DNA of 64,000 nucleotides from contig NZ_JAFVLN010000005.1 of assembly GCF_017377775.1 (NCBI RefSeq), forward strand, positions 310,001-374,000, given 5' to 3'. This DNA is from Streptomyces sp. VRA16 Mangrove soil. GTDB taxonomy: Bacteria; Actinomycetota; Actinomycetes; Streptomycetales; Streptomycetaceae. Below, in pieces: positions 26,103 through 34,211 of the stretch. The position numbers were made by a program, and so were the translations under genes. Positions within the stretch are counted from its first letter, which is position 1; the number at the start of each line of letters is the position of its first letter. Below the pieces are notes generated by a model. The model had not been told where the DNA came from. It was given only the letters and a program-made list of their open reading frames with translations, and did no database searches.

Positions 26103-27241
26103 GCGGTGCTCCTCGTGCGGCGGTGGGTGATGAGCATGGCCGCGGCGATGAACAGGACGAGCAGGCTCTGCACGATCTGCACGGTCTGGGCCGGTACCTG
26201 TGCGGCGAGTTGGAGGTTGATGCCGCCGCTGGTGAGGAAGCCGAACAGCAGGCTCGCGGCGGCGACGGCGGTCAGCGAACCCCGGGCGAGGAGTCCGACG
26301 ACCAGGCCGGAGAACCCGTAGCCGGAGGAGAAGTTCTCCGCGAGCACGTACGGCGCGGTGGCGACCAGCGCGGCGCCCGCGAGGCCCGCCAGTCCCCCGG
26401 CGAAGACGAGCGAGCCGCCCTTCAGGCGGGCGACGGGCAGTCCGAGCCGGGCGGAGGCGGCGGGCGAGTGGCCGACCGCGCCGAGCCGCACCCCGGTCCC
26501 GGTGTGCCGCAGCACCAGACCCACGCCCACGGCGAGGACGGCGGCGATGACGACGACGACGGTGGCGGGTGACTCGGGGCCGCCGATCAGAGGCAGTTGG
26601 GCGCCGGCCGGCAGCGGCGCGGACTGCGGCAGCGTCTCCGACGAGGTCACGGGCTGCCGCAGCAGCCCCTCCTCGTGGACGCACACGGCGACCAGGCCGA
26701 CGCCGACGAAGTTCAGCAGCAAGGTGGTGATCACTTCGCTGGTGCCGCGCCGCACCGTGAGCCAGGCGGCGACACCGGCCCACGCGGCGCCGCCGAGGAA
26801 CCCGGCGACGAGGACGAGCGGCACACCCACCGCGCCGGGCACGGAGCCGGGCAGGGCGAGGCCGACGGCGGCCGCGGCGGTGCCGCCCGCGCAGAGCTGC
26901 CCCTCTCCGCCGACGTTCACCAGGCCGGCCCGGTGGGCGACGGTGAACCCGGTGGCGATCAGGGCGAGCACGGCGGCGGAGTTCAGCGAACTCCCCACGG
27001 CGTACGCCGATCCGAACATCCCCTCGTCCAGCGCGGCCCAGGCGGTGGCGGGGTCGGCCCCCGCCGCGACGACGAGCAGCACGCCGACGCCGAAGGCGCC
27101 CAGGGCGGCGAGCACGGCGACGGTCACGGGGTGCCGGGCGAGGTCGGAAAGAGACGGGGGGAGGAGCCAGGGGCGGGCTCCTGCGGACGGGGGCGAGGGC
27201 GGGGACGGGGGTGGGGGCGAGGTGGGGGTGGTGGCGGTCAT
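26099..27241 (-). CDS. ABC transporter permease (BMP/nucleoside type, first permease)
   Basis: A 380-residue membrane protein with about nine or ten spans. A proline- and serine-rich N-terminal tail (residues 1-25, with TSPPPPSPPSPPSAG) precedes the first span, and HRAGLVNVGGEGQLCAGGT is the ATPase-contact loop of this permease family. ATG 27241 has GAGGA 5 nt upstream, which decided the start; the frame stays open further 5' without similarity. A 269-nt gap with no recognisable gene separates it from the ATPase gene. It forms the channel with the downstream permease. Confidence 0.9.
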   Translation of the reverse strand: MTATTPTSPPPPSPPSPPSAGARPWLLPPSLSDLARHPVTVAVLAALGAFGVGVLLVVAAGADPATAWAALDEGMFGSAYAVGSSLNSAAVLALIATGFTVAHRAGLVNVGGEGQLCAGGTAAAAVGLALPGSVPGAVGVPLVLVAGFLGGAAWAGVAAWLTVRRGTSEVITTLLLNFVGVGLVAVCVHEEGLLRQPVTSSETLPQSAPLPAGAQLPLIGGPESPATVVVVIAAVLAVGVGLVLRHTGTGVRLGAVGHSPAASARLGLPVARLKGGSLVFAGGLAGLAGAALVATAPYVLAENFSSGYGFSGLVVGLLARGSLTAVAAASLLFGFLTSGGINLQLAAQVPAQTVQIVQSLLVLFIAAAMLITHRRTRSTA

Positions 27242-27510
27242 GGGGTCCTCGGTGGTCTGGGCGAGCGGACAGCGCGGCGCGGGAGGGCGGCTTGTCGCGG
27301 GCTTGCGCCGGGCGAAAGGGGCCGGGGCGGTGCGGCGCGGCCGTGCGGGAGCCGGGTGACAGGGTCGGCACCGCGGCGTCACGGCGCAGGGTGGTCACGC
27401 AACGGCAGGGGGCGATGCCGGCCCGGTCGCCGGCCGACCGGTTCGGCGTGGGGCGGCGCGCCCGACGACGACGCGGAGCGTCCGGAGCCCCGCCCTTCCC
27501 CCCGGCCGCC

Positions 27511-29070
27511 TCACGACGCGACCTCCACCCGTGGCCCCGCCCCCACCATCAGCTCCCCTATCCGCTCGCGCGCAGCGGCATCGCGCGGGTTCACGGGGCC
27601 GAGCAGGTGTCCTCGGTAGGCAACGAGGATGCGGTCGCTCAGGGTGAGGAGTTCGTCGAGTTCGGCGGAGACGAGCAGGACCGCCGCGCCGCGTGCCGCC
27701 GCTTCCCTGATGCGGGCGTGGACGGCGGCGACGGCTCCGATGTCGAGGCCGCGGGTCGGCTGGGCGGCGGCCAGGGCGATCAGCGGATCGAGCGCCAGCT
27801 CCCGCGCCAGGACGACCTTTTGCTGGTTCCCGCCGGAGAGGGAGGTCATCGGCGCCTGCGGTCCCTGCGCCCGGATGCCGTGTGCGGCGATGACCTGTTC
27901 CGTCGCCCGTGCGAGCGCGGCGCGGTCGAGGACGACGCCCCACTTGCGGAACCGGCCGAGCCGCCCGAGGTGAAGGTTCTCGGCGATCGACAACTCCGGT
28001 ACGCAGCCCTCGTGATGGCGGTCCTCGGGGACCACGCCGAGCCCGGCCCGGGTGCGGGCGGCGGGTCCCGCGCCGGTCACGTCCTGTCCGTCGAGCACGA
28101 TGCGGCCGCTGTCCGGAGCCGACGATCCGCCGAGCACGGACATGAGCTCGCTCTGCCCGTTGCCCTCGACGCCGGCGATGCCGACGATCTCGCCCGGGCC
28201 GATGGCGACGTCGACACCGTCGAGGGCGTGGGTGCCGTCGGGACGGCGGACCACGACTGCGGCCAACTCCAGCGCGGGTGGGCCCACTTGGACTTGCGTG
28301 CGCTCGGGCCGGGCGGACGGTTCGGCCGGGCCCACCGCCCCGAGGAGCCCCGCGTCGAGCGAGTCCGCCGCGCGCCCGATCATCAGCGGCACCAGCTCGC
28401 TCGGGCCGAGCCGTGTCAGGGGGCCGCCGCCGGCCACGCGTCCGCCGCGCAGCACGGTGGCCTCGTCCCCCGCGCGTACGGCCTCGCCGAGCTTGTGCGT
28501 GACGAGGACGACGGCGCCGCCCGCCGCGGCGATACGGCGGCAGGTGGCGAGGAGGGCGTCGGTCTCGGCGGGGCCGAGGACGCCGGTCGGCTCGTCGAGG
28601 AGGAGCAGACGCGGTGCGCGCAACAACGCCTTGACGATCTCGACCTGTTGGCGTGCGGCGACGGGGAGGTCCGCCACGACGGCGTCGCGCCGGACGTCGA
28701 GGCCGTACTCGTCGCGGACCCGGGCGAGTCCGCCCTCCAGGTCGGGCAGGCGCAGCAGCCGCAGGTTCTGCTCGACGGTCAGGGTCGCGACGAGGCTGAA
28801 GTGCTGGTGCACGAGGGCGATTCCGGCGGCGAGCGCGTCGGCGGGGCGGCGCGGCGCGTACTCCTGGCCGTAGAGGTGCAGGGTGCCCGCGTCCGGGACG
28901 AGCGAGCCGCCGATCGCGTGGCACAGGGTCGATTTGCCCGCGCCGTTCTCGCCGAGGACGCAGTGCACGGTGCCGGGCCGCACGTCGAGGTCGATGCCGT
29001 CCAACGCCCGTACGCTGCCGTAGGACTTGGTCAGCCCGGTGATCCGCAGTGCGGGTGCCTGGTCGGTCAT
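27511..29070 (-). CDS. duplicated ABC ATPase for BMP/nucleoside importer
   Basis: A 519-residue protein holding two nucleotide-binding domains. Domain 1 has Walker A GENGAGKST (about residue 40), Walker B LLLLDEPTGVL and a signature that reads LPVAARQQVE instead of the usual LSxGxQQ. Domain 2 has the degenerate Walker A GVEGNGQSEL common in this family, a good signature LSGGNQQKVV and a Walker B ending AQPTRGLD. Energises import by the two downstream permeases. Its start overlaps the stop of the lipoprotein gene (29067-29070). The altered signature in domain 1 together with the degenerate P-loop in domain 2 suggests at most one active site pairing. Confidence 0.9.
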   Translation of the reverse strand: MTDQAPALRITGLTKSYGSVRALDGIDLDVRPGTVHCVLGENGAGKSTLCHAIGGSLVPDAGTLHLYGQEYAPRRPADALAAGIALVHQHFSLVATLTVEQNLRLLRLPDLEGGLARVRDEYGLDVRRDAVVADLPVAARQQVEIVKALLRAPRLLLLDEPTGVLGPAETDALLATCRRIAAAGGAVVLVTHKLGEAVRAGDEATVLRGGRVAGGGPLTRLGPSELVPLMIGRAADSLDAGLLGAVGPAEPSARPERTQVQVGPPALELAAVVVRRPDGTHALDGVDVAIGPGEIVGIAGVEGNGQSELMSVLGGSSAPDSGRIVLDGQDVTGAGPAARTRAGLGVVPEDRHHEGCVPELSIAENLHLGRLGRFRKWGVVLDRAALARATEQVIAAHGIRAQGPQAPMTSLSGGNQQKVVLARELALDPLIALAAAQPTRGLDIGAVAAVHARIREAAARGAAVLLVSAELDELLTLSDRILVAYRGHLLGPVNPRDAAARERIGELMVGAGPRVEVAS

Positions 29071-30074
29071 CGGGTGGTGATCTCCCCGGACGCGATCTTC
29101 GCCTTGACGGCGTCGAGCTTCTTGGTGACGGCGGCGTCCGCGTCGCACAGCACGATGTCGTTGTGCGGGGTGGCGAAGGTGAGACCGAAGTGGACGGCCT
29201 CCGCCTTCCAACTCCCCTTCACCAGGTGGCCGGTGGCGTACTCGATCTCGGCGCCGATGTCGGTCTCGACGTATCCGGCGTAGGTCTGGTCGGTGCCGCA
29301 GTCGTGGGCGATGGGTCCGCCGAGGAGGTGTCCACCGCGGCCCGCGGCGGCCTGGGCGATGCCCTTGTGGCCGAGGTTGAGGACCTGGCCGAGGACGTCG
29401 GCGCCCGCGCCGTAGTCGGCGAGCGCGGACTGCTTGGCCTTGGCGGCGTCGTTGAAGTCGCCGACGTACTGCGGCGCGAGGACCTTCACCTTCGGGTCGG
29501 CGGCCTTGGCGCCGCGCGCGAACTCCTCGGCGGCGTTGACGATGGCGGGCAGTTCGGCGCCGCCGACGAAGCCCACGGTGTTCTTCTTCGACAGGAGTGC
29601 GGCCGCGGCGCCGGACAGGTAGGCGGCCTGCGCCTGCTGCGGGTCGTAGAGGGCGAGGTTCGCGGTGGGCTTCGCGTCGGCCGGGCCGCCGATCTCCGCG
29701 AACTTCACCTTCGGGAAGCGGGCGGCGACCTTGCGCACCGCCGCGTCGGTCTGCCCGCCGAGCGAGATCACCAGGTCCGACGAGGTGGCGAAGCGGACGA
29801 GTGCCTGCTCGTAGTCGGCGGCCTGCACCTGCTCGACCTTGCTGAACGCCACCTTGCCCGCGTGTGTCCTCGCGGCCCGCTGGTAGCCCCGGTAGGCGGA
29901 CTCCATGAACCCGTCGTCGGAGAGCGAGCCGGGGAAGAGGACCCCGACCTTGAGGTCGCCACCCGCGTCCGCCGAGTCGTCCTGCGCGGAGGACGCGCCA
30001 CCGCATCCGGTGAGCAGGAAGAGACAGGCGCCGGCGGCGAACGCGCCCGGGTGAAGGAGAGGGGTGAGTGCCAC
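29067..30074 (-). CDS. BMP-family substrate-binding lipoprotein
   Basis: A 335-residue lipoprotein. The signal peptide ends in the lipobox LLTGC, with Cys24 predicted to be lipidated. The mature part is a periplasmic-binding-protein fold of the basic membrane protein (BMP/PnrA-like) family: VGVLFPGSLSDDGFMESAYRG at the N-terminal lobe and FVGGAELPAIVNAAEEFARGA in the second strand-helix. Family members bind purine nucleosides or related ligands. GTG 30074 follows GGAGG at 7 nt. It heads the operon and diverges from the GntR gene, whose likely operator lies between them. Confidence 0.9.
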   Translation of the reverse strand: MALTPLLHPGAFAAGACLFLLTGCGGASSAQDDSADAGGDLKVGVLFPGSLSDDGFMESAYRGYQRAARTHAGKVAFSKVEQVQAADYEQALVRFATSSDLVISLGGQTDAAVRKVAARFPKVKFAEIGGPADAKPTANLALYDPQQAQAAYLSGAAAALLSKKNTVGFVGGAELPAIVNAAEEFARGAKAADPKVKVLAPQYVGDFNDAAKAKQSALADYGAGADVLGQVLNLGHKGIAQAAAGRGGHLLGGPIAHDCGTDQTYAGYVETDIGAEIEYATGHLVKGSWKAEAVHFGLTFATPHNDIVLCDADAAVTKKLDAVKAKIASGEITTR

Positions 30075-30113
30075 TGAGGTGCCTCCAGAGGGAGGGGCCC
30101 GCGAGCCCGCTAG

Positions 30114-30123
30114 CGGTATACCG
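30114..30123. promoter_or_regulatory. CGGTATACCG palindrome, candidate GntR operator
   Basis: A perfect 10-bp palindrome in the 169-nt region between the divergent BMP and GntR genes. FadR-subfamily regulators commonly bind short palindromes built on GGTATACC or TNGTNNNACNA. Two GTTAGC direct repeats 11 nt apart (30163-30168 and 30174-30179) lie closer to the GntR gene. Confidence 0.5.
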
Positions 30124-30243
30124 TTACGCGCCCTCAGTCTGGGAGCCGCATGTTGCCCGTGTGTTAGCTGCCGGTTAGCACTGCGCGCACTCCCCCGCGG
30201 TCCGCTTACTGTGAGAGCAGGATCTGAGCGGAGGAAACCCTTG

Positions 30244-30963
30244 GTGACAGCGGCACAGGCGGCGGGCGCGGGACGCGGTTCGCTGCGCGACCGTGCGTAC
30301 GACACGCTGCGACGACGCATCGTGGACGCCGAACTCCAGCCCGGGGAAAGGCTGGTGGAGCGGGACATCGCCGCGGAGCTGGAGGTGTCCCGGATCCCGC
30401 TGCGCGAAGCCCTGCGCCGGCTGGAGGCGGAAGGGCTCGTGGTCCTGGTGCCGCATCGCGGGGCGCTCGTCTCCCCGTTCACGCCCTCCGACGTCCGCGA
30501 CCTGTTCGACGTACGGGAATCGCTGGAGTCGCTCGCGGCGCGGCTGGCCGCGGAGCGGGCGGACGCGGAGGGTCTGGCCCGTCTGGCGAGCCGGCTCGAC
30601 GCGGCGCGCAGGGCGACCCGGCGCCGGGACCGGGCCGCGATCGCCGCCGCCAACGCCGGATTCCACACGGACATCGTGGAGCTCGCCGCGAATCCGCTGC
30701 TGACGTCGATGATGCGGCCGCTGGAGGCGCGCACCCTCTGGCTGTTCCGGCTCACCGCGCAGCGCGATCCGGCCCGGCAGTGCGCCGAGCACGAGGAGTT
30801 GTACGAGGCGATCGCCTCCGGTGACGCGGACCGTGCGGCGGCGCTCGCGCTCGGCCACGTGGCCGACGGGCGCGCCGAGTCGCTCGCGCTGGCCGAGGCG
30901 TGGTCGCATCCGGCGATCGACCCGGAGGAGGTCGCGGCCCGCAGGCGCAGGCGCGCCCCTTAG
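30244..30963 (+). CDS. GntR-family regulator, FadR/FCD subfamily
   Basis: A 239-residue regulator. The N-terminal winged helix is clear (RDRAYDTLRRRIVDAELQPGERLVERDIAAELEVSRIPLREALRRL), and the helical FCD ligand domain follows, with FHTDIVELAANP holding candidate metal-binding histidine and the later CAEHEELYEAI histidine. FCD regulators usually sense carboxylic acids or sugar acids through a metal. GTG 30244 has GAGGA 8 nt upstream; TTG 30241 is also in frame. Divergence from the BMP lipoprotein gene makes the importer operon the expected target. Confidence 0.9.
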   Translation: MTAAQAAGAGRGSLRDRAYDTLRRRIVDAELQPGERLVERDIAAELEVSRIPLREALRRLEAEGLVVLVPHRGALVSPFTPSDVRDLFDVRESLESLAARLAAERADAEGLARLASRLDAARRATRRRDRAAIAAANAGFHTDIVELAANPLLTSMMRPLEARTLWLFRLTAQRDPARQCAEHEELYEAIASGDADRAAALALGHVADGRAESLALAEAWSHPAIDPEEVAARRRRRAP

Positions 30964-31180
30964 GCCCTGTCGCGACACTCCCGTCGTTAGCCTGTCGTCA
31001 CACTCCTGTCGTCGCCTGTCGTCACACTCCCGTCGTCGCCCGGAGGGCGGCCTCGCGGCGTCCGGTGCGTGCGATCGCAAGGCGCCGGAAGGTCCTGGTA
31101 GCGGAGCTGCTCGGGCCTTCGGCAACGCCGCGAGCTCGCGTGCCGGACGCCGCGAGGCGGACAGGCATGTGACGACAGGC
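30964..31180. repeat. tandem 24-bp repeats plus palindromic MITE-like element
   Basis: CCTGTCG-type units start at 30966, 30991 and 31015, giving three near-copies of a 24-25 bp sequence. From the third unit to 31180 the region is an imperfect palindrome: CCTCGCGGCGTCCGG (31051-31065) is the exact complement of 31143-31157, and the ends (GCCTGTCGTCACA and TGTGACGACAGGC) are inverted copies. This fills the gap between the GntR gene and the glutaminase gene and resembles a non-autonomous transposon. It could also act as a bidirectional terminator. Confidence 0.6.
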
Positions 31181-31196
31181 CCCAGCGGCGTCGGCG

Positions 31197-33017
31197 CTAT
31201 CCGGCGTCCGGGCGGTCCACGGTCTCCGCGCCCTCCAGCGGCGCCCGCTCCAGGAACGCCACCGCCTCCGGCACCCGGGCCCGCAGCCGCATCAGTCCTG
31301 ACGCGGTGAGGGTGCGGCAGACGCTGTCGCGTTCGGCCAGGACCCGGCGGGTGATGCGGGCCGGGAAGTCGGCGGGCGTGAGCGCGGCGCCGGGCCCCGC
31401 CGACCAGGTGCGCAGGGCGGGGACGGGCTTCGCGGTGTCGGCGCAGACGGCGAGTCGGCCCGATTCGACGTACCAGAGCACGATGCGCTCGCGCAGCTGC
31501 CGTGCCGGGGGCTCCACCGTCTCCCCCTCCGCGAGACGCAGGGTGTCGAAGGCGTCGGTGAGCGCGTCGCGCAGGTGCGGGTCGGCGCGGCCGAACAGAT
31601 CGCACTCGGCGAGCGGCACCGGCGCGTCCGGGTCCAGACCGAGGTCGACGAGGAGGGCGTCCTCGCAGGTCTCCAAGGCGCGGCCGAGGTCGGGGAACTC
31701 GTCGGCGGTGCGGGCCATCGCCTGGCGCTGATCGGGGTCGGCCAGCACCATGCGGACCCCGCGCCCGCGCAGGTTCTCGCCGAGCGCGCGCAGCAGATCG
31801 GCGGCGACGGGTTCGATGCGCCCGACGCGCGTGAGGTCGAGGGCGAACCAGCCCACGGACGGGGCGAGTTCACGGGCGGCGCGCAGGGTCTGCTCGGCGG
31901 TGGCGAAGTCGAGGTCACCCTGGAGCACATGGACGCGGATGCGGTCGGGGTGGGCGTCGAGCGCGGCGCGCTGGTCGCGGGGGCGGTGGCGCAGGGAGCG
32001 CAGCGGCGCGGGGTGCAGGGAGCGGGGCGGCAGCGGCCGCCGCTCGGGCACGCTGGCGCGCATCAGGTGCAGCCCGAACTGGTCGGAGAGCAGATGGCAG
32101 GCGGCGATCCCGCGCACGCTGTTGCCCTTCTCCTCCAGCGGCGGGCTGAACACCCCGATGCCGAACTGTCCCGGCAGCGCCACCCCGATCGCCCCGGAGA
32201 CACCGCTCTTGGCGGGCATGCCGACCTGGAGCATCCACTGGCCCGACGCGTCGTACATGCCGCAGGTCGCCATGACCGCGAGGACGTGCTGGGCGTGGCG
32301 CGGGGCGACGACGCGGGTCCCGGTGACGGGGTTGACGCCGCCGGCGGCGAGGGTGGCGTGCATGACGGCCAGGTCGTCGCAGGTGACGAGGACGGAACAC
32401 TGCCGGAAGTAGACGCCGAGCTGCTCCTCGACGTCGCCGGTGAGGGAGCCCGCGTTGTGCATGAGGTAGGCGAGAGCGCGGTTGCGGTCCCCGGTGGCGC
32501 GCTCGGAGGCGTAGACGGCCTCGTCGACGGTGAGGGAGCGGCCGGCGAAGGCGCCGAGCCCGTCGAGGATGCGGTCGAAGCGCGCCTCGGGGGTGTCGCC
32601 GGTGACCAGCGAGGTGGTCACGATGGCGCCGGCGTTGACCATCGGGTTCGGCGGCCGTCCGGTGCCCGGTTCGAGGCGGATGGAGTTGAACGCCTCGCCG
32701 CTCGGTTCGGCGCCCACCCGGGTGAGGACCTCCTCCAGGCCCCGGTCGGCGAGGGCGAGCGCGAACACGAACGGCTTGGACACGGACTGCACGGTGAACG
32801 GCGCGGTGGTGTCGCCGCTGCCGTAGACCTGGCCGTCGAGCGCGCACAGGCTGATCCCGAACAGATCGGGGTCGACGCGGCTCAGCTCGGGGATGTAGGA
32901 GGCGGGCATACCGTCGTCCAGGTCGCGCAGGCTGCGCCGCACCTGGTCGAGGAGGCCGGTCAGAGGGTCGCCGGTCCGGTCCTGCTGGTCGTGTCGCACG
33001 CGTCCATCGAAACGCAT
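31197..33017 (-). CDS. glsA: glutaminase fused to STAS and cNMP-binding-like domains
   Basis: A 606-residue multidomain protein. Residues 15-310 form a serine-dependent beta-lactamase-fold glutaminase, with the nucleophile and general base in VQSVSKPF (Ser78, Lys81) and family blocks NPMVNAGAI and VGMPAKSGVSG; it hydrolyses glutamine to glutamate and ammonia. A STAS domain follows (VHVLQGDLDFATAEQTL to about residue 450), but the phospho-acceptor Ser-Ser-Gly of SpoIIAA-type proteins is replaced by RIEPVAAD. The C-terminal part resembles a degenerate cyclic-nucleotide-binding domain. ATG 33017 was preferred because an ATG at 33053 is embedded in the start of the divergent DinB gene. Confidence 0.88.
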   Translation of the reverse strand: MRFDGRVRHDQQDRTGDPLTGLLDQVRRSLRDLDDGMPASYIPELSRVDPDLFGISLCALDGQVYGSGDTTAPFTVQSVSKPFVFALALADRGLEEVLTRVGAEPSGEAFNSIRLEPGTGRPPNPMVNAGAIVTTSLVTGDTPEARFDRILDGLGAFAGRSLTVDEAVYASERATGDRNRALAYLMHNAGSLTGDVEEQLGVYFRQCSVLVTCDDLAVMHATLAAGGVNPVTGTRVVAPRHAQHVLAVMATCGMYDASGQWMLQVGMPAKSGVSGAIGVALPGQFGIGVFSPPLEEKGNSVRGIAACHLLSDQFGLHLMRASVPERRPLPPRSLHPAPLRSLRHRPRDQRAALDAHPDRIRVHVLQGDLDFATAEQTLRAARELAPSVGWFALDLTRVGRIEPVAADLLRALGENLRGRGVRMVLADPDQRQAMARTADEFPDLGRALETCEDALLVDLGLDPDAPVPLAECDLFGRADPHLRDALTDAFDTLRLAEGETVEPPARQLRERIVLWYVESGRLAVCADTAKPVPALRTWSAGPGAALTPADFPARITRRVLAERDSVCRTLTASGLMRLRARVPEAVAFLERAPLEGAETVDRPDAG

Positions 33018-33051
33018 CGGGCGCCCGGCCGCGCCCCGGCAGACTGCTCGC

Positions 33052-33642
33052 ATGACCGAAACGGATCACAAGAACGACCTGCTGCGCTATCTGCGTGAGG
33101 CCCGCGAGGCGCTGCTGTGGAAGCTCGACGGGCTGAGCGAGTACGACGTACGGCGCCCGCTCACCGGGACCGGAACCAATCTGCTGGGCCTGCTCAAGCA
33201 CCTGGCCGCCGTGGAACTCGGCTATCTCTGCGACACGTTCGACCGCCCGCACGGCGAGCCGCTGCCGGACTTCAAGGACGGGGCGGATCCCAACGCGGAC
33301 ATGTTCGCCACCGAGGACGAGTCGCGCGAGCAGATCGTGGAGCGCTACCGCAGGGCCTGGGCCTTCGCGGACGCCACGGTCGAGGCCCTTCCCCTCGACA
33401 CGGTGGGCACGGTGCCGTGGTGGCCGAAGGAGCGTGCCGAGGCGACGCTGCACCATCTCCTGGTGCGGGTGCTGTCGGACACCCAGCGGCACGCGGGCCA
33501 GGCCGACATCCTGCGCGAGAGCCTGGACGGAGCGGCGGGCCACCGGCCGGCCGACGACAATCTGCCGTCGCCCGATCCCGGCTGGTGGGAGGAGTACCGG
33601 GCCCGCCTGGAGCGCATCGCGCAGCGGGGTCAGCCTTCCTGA
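33052..33642 (+). CDS. DinB/DUF664 family protein
   Basis: A 196-residue four-helix-bundle protein of the DinB/YfiT superfamily. The metal-ligand histidines expected in this fold are visible in GLLKHLAAVELGYL and in the C-terminal DTQRHAGQADILRE. Actinobacterial DUF664 members often act as thiol (mycothiol)-dependent transferases, but this one lacks anything that identifies a substrate. ATG 33052 lies 34 nt from the start of the divergent glutaminase gene, so their promoters must be compact. The gene overlaps the end of the convergent iron-sulfur gene by 13 nt. Confidence 0.85.
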   Translation: MTETDHKNDLLRYLREAREALLWKLDGLSEYDVRRPLTGTGTNLLGLLKHLAAVELGYLCDTFDRPHGEPLPDFKDGADPNADMFATEDESREQIVERYRRAWAFADATVEALPLDTVGTVPWWPKERAEATLHHLLVRVLSDTQRHAGQADILRESLDGAAGHRPADDNLPSPDPGWWEEYRARLERIAQRGQPS

Positions 33643-34061
33643 CCGCAGGGCCCCGAGTGGTCGCAGTACGGCTGACGGGCGCTGGCCGCGCAGCCGCAGA
33701 GCAGCGCGCGGGTCTCCCGGCGCGGACCGTCGGCCGTCTCGACCGCGAGGTCGCCGCGGACGGCGAGCTGGCCGGAGGCGGTCCGGGCGACGCTCGTCGG
33801 CTGCTGCGGCGTCTCGGCCGTGCCGTCGGTGAACCGGTAGGTCAGGGCGCCCGAGGGGCAGCGGCGCACGACCTCCGCGACCTGGTCGGCGTCGGCCGCC
33901 TCCGGGGTGATCCAGGGACGGCGGGCGGTGTCGAAGACGGCGGGCAGCCCGCCCACGCACTCGGCGGCGTGCAGACAGCGGCGCGCTTCGAAGGTGACCT
34001 CGATGTCCCGTCCTGGGTAGGTCTTCCGCACGGGGCGGGCGGTCTCGCGATCGGCGGCCAT
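33630..34061 (-). CDS. two-domain iron-sulfur protein (Fer4_19 plus CDGSH-like)
   Basis: A 143-residue protein. Residues 15-75 match the divergent single-cluster 4Fe-4S domain (RRCLHAAECVGGLPAVFD, then VRRCPSGALTYRF). The C-terminal part resembles a CDGSH 2Fe-2S domain: LCGCAASARQPYCDHSG. In canonical CDGSH the last ligand is the histidine of C-D-G-S-H; here the order is C-D-H-S-G, so the histidine is two positions early. The domain may bind a cluster with altered geometry. ATG 34061 was chosen because GGAG lies upstream; the frame opens further 5'. Electron transfer or storage is likely, partner unknown. Confidence 0.8.
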   Translation of the reverse strand: MAADRETARPVRKTYPGRDIEVTFEARRCLHAAECVGGLPAVFDTARRPWITPEAADADQVAEVVRRCPSGALTYRFTDGTAETPQQPTSVARTASGQLAVRGDLAVETADGPRRETRALLCGCAASARQPYCDHSGPCGQEG

Positions 34062-34192
34062 CGGCTGCACTCCAGTCCTGGCGGGGGGAACAGTGGATGA
34101 AGCGGCCATTGTCAGCGCGCGGACGGCCCGCCGCCCCGCCACGGCGGCGGCGCGTCCGCGGACATCACTCGGCCGGTCGCGGCGCCTGGCCC

Positions 34193-34211
34193 GTTCAAGG
34201 ACAGGCTCTCA
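34193..34211. mobile_element. short relic of the inverted-repeat element at a stop codon
   Basis: GTTCAAGGACAGGCTC (34193-34208) matches the end of the complete element at 54639-54758 with one mismatch and is followed by TCA, which is the complement of the TGA stop of the phosphatase gene. Only this end is recognisable. Confidence 0.5.

Noticed and set aside
27242..27510. Extra gene inside the BMP operon
   Set aside because: The 269-nt gap has only Pro/Arg-rich frames without a ribosome site; it is left as an untranslated gap.
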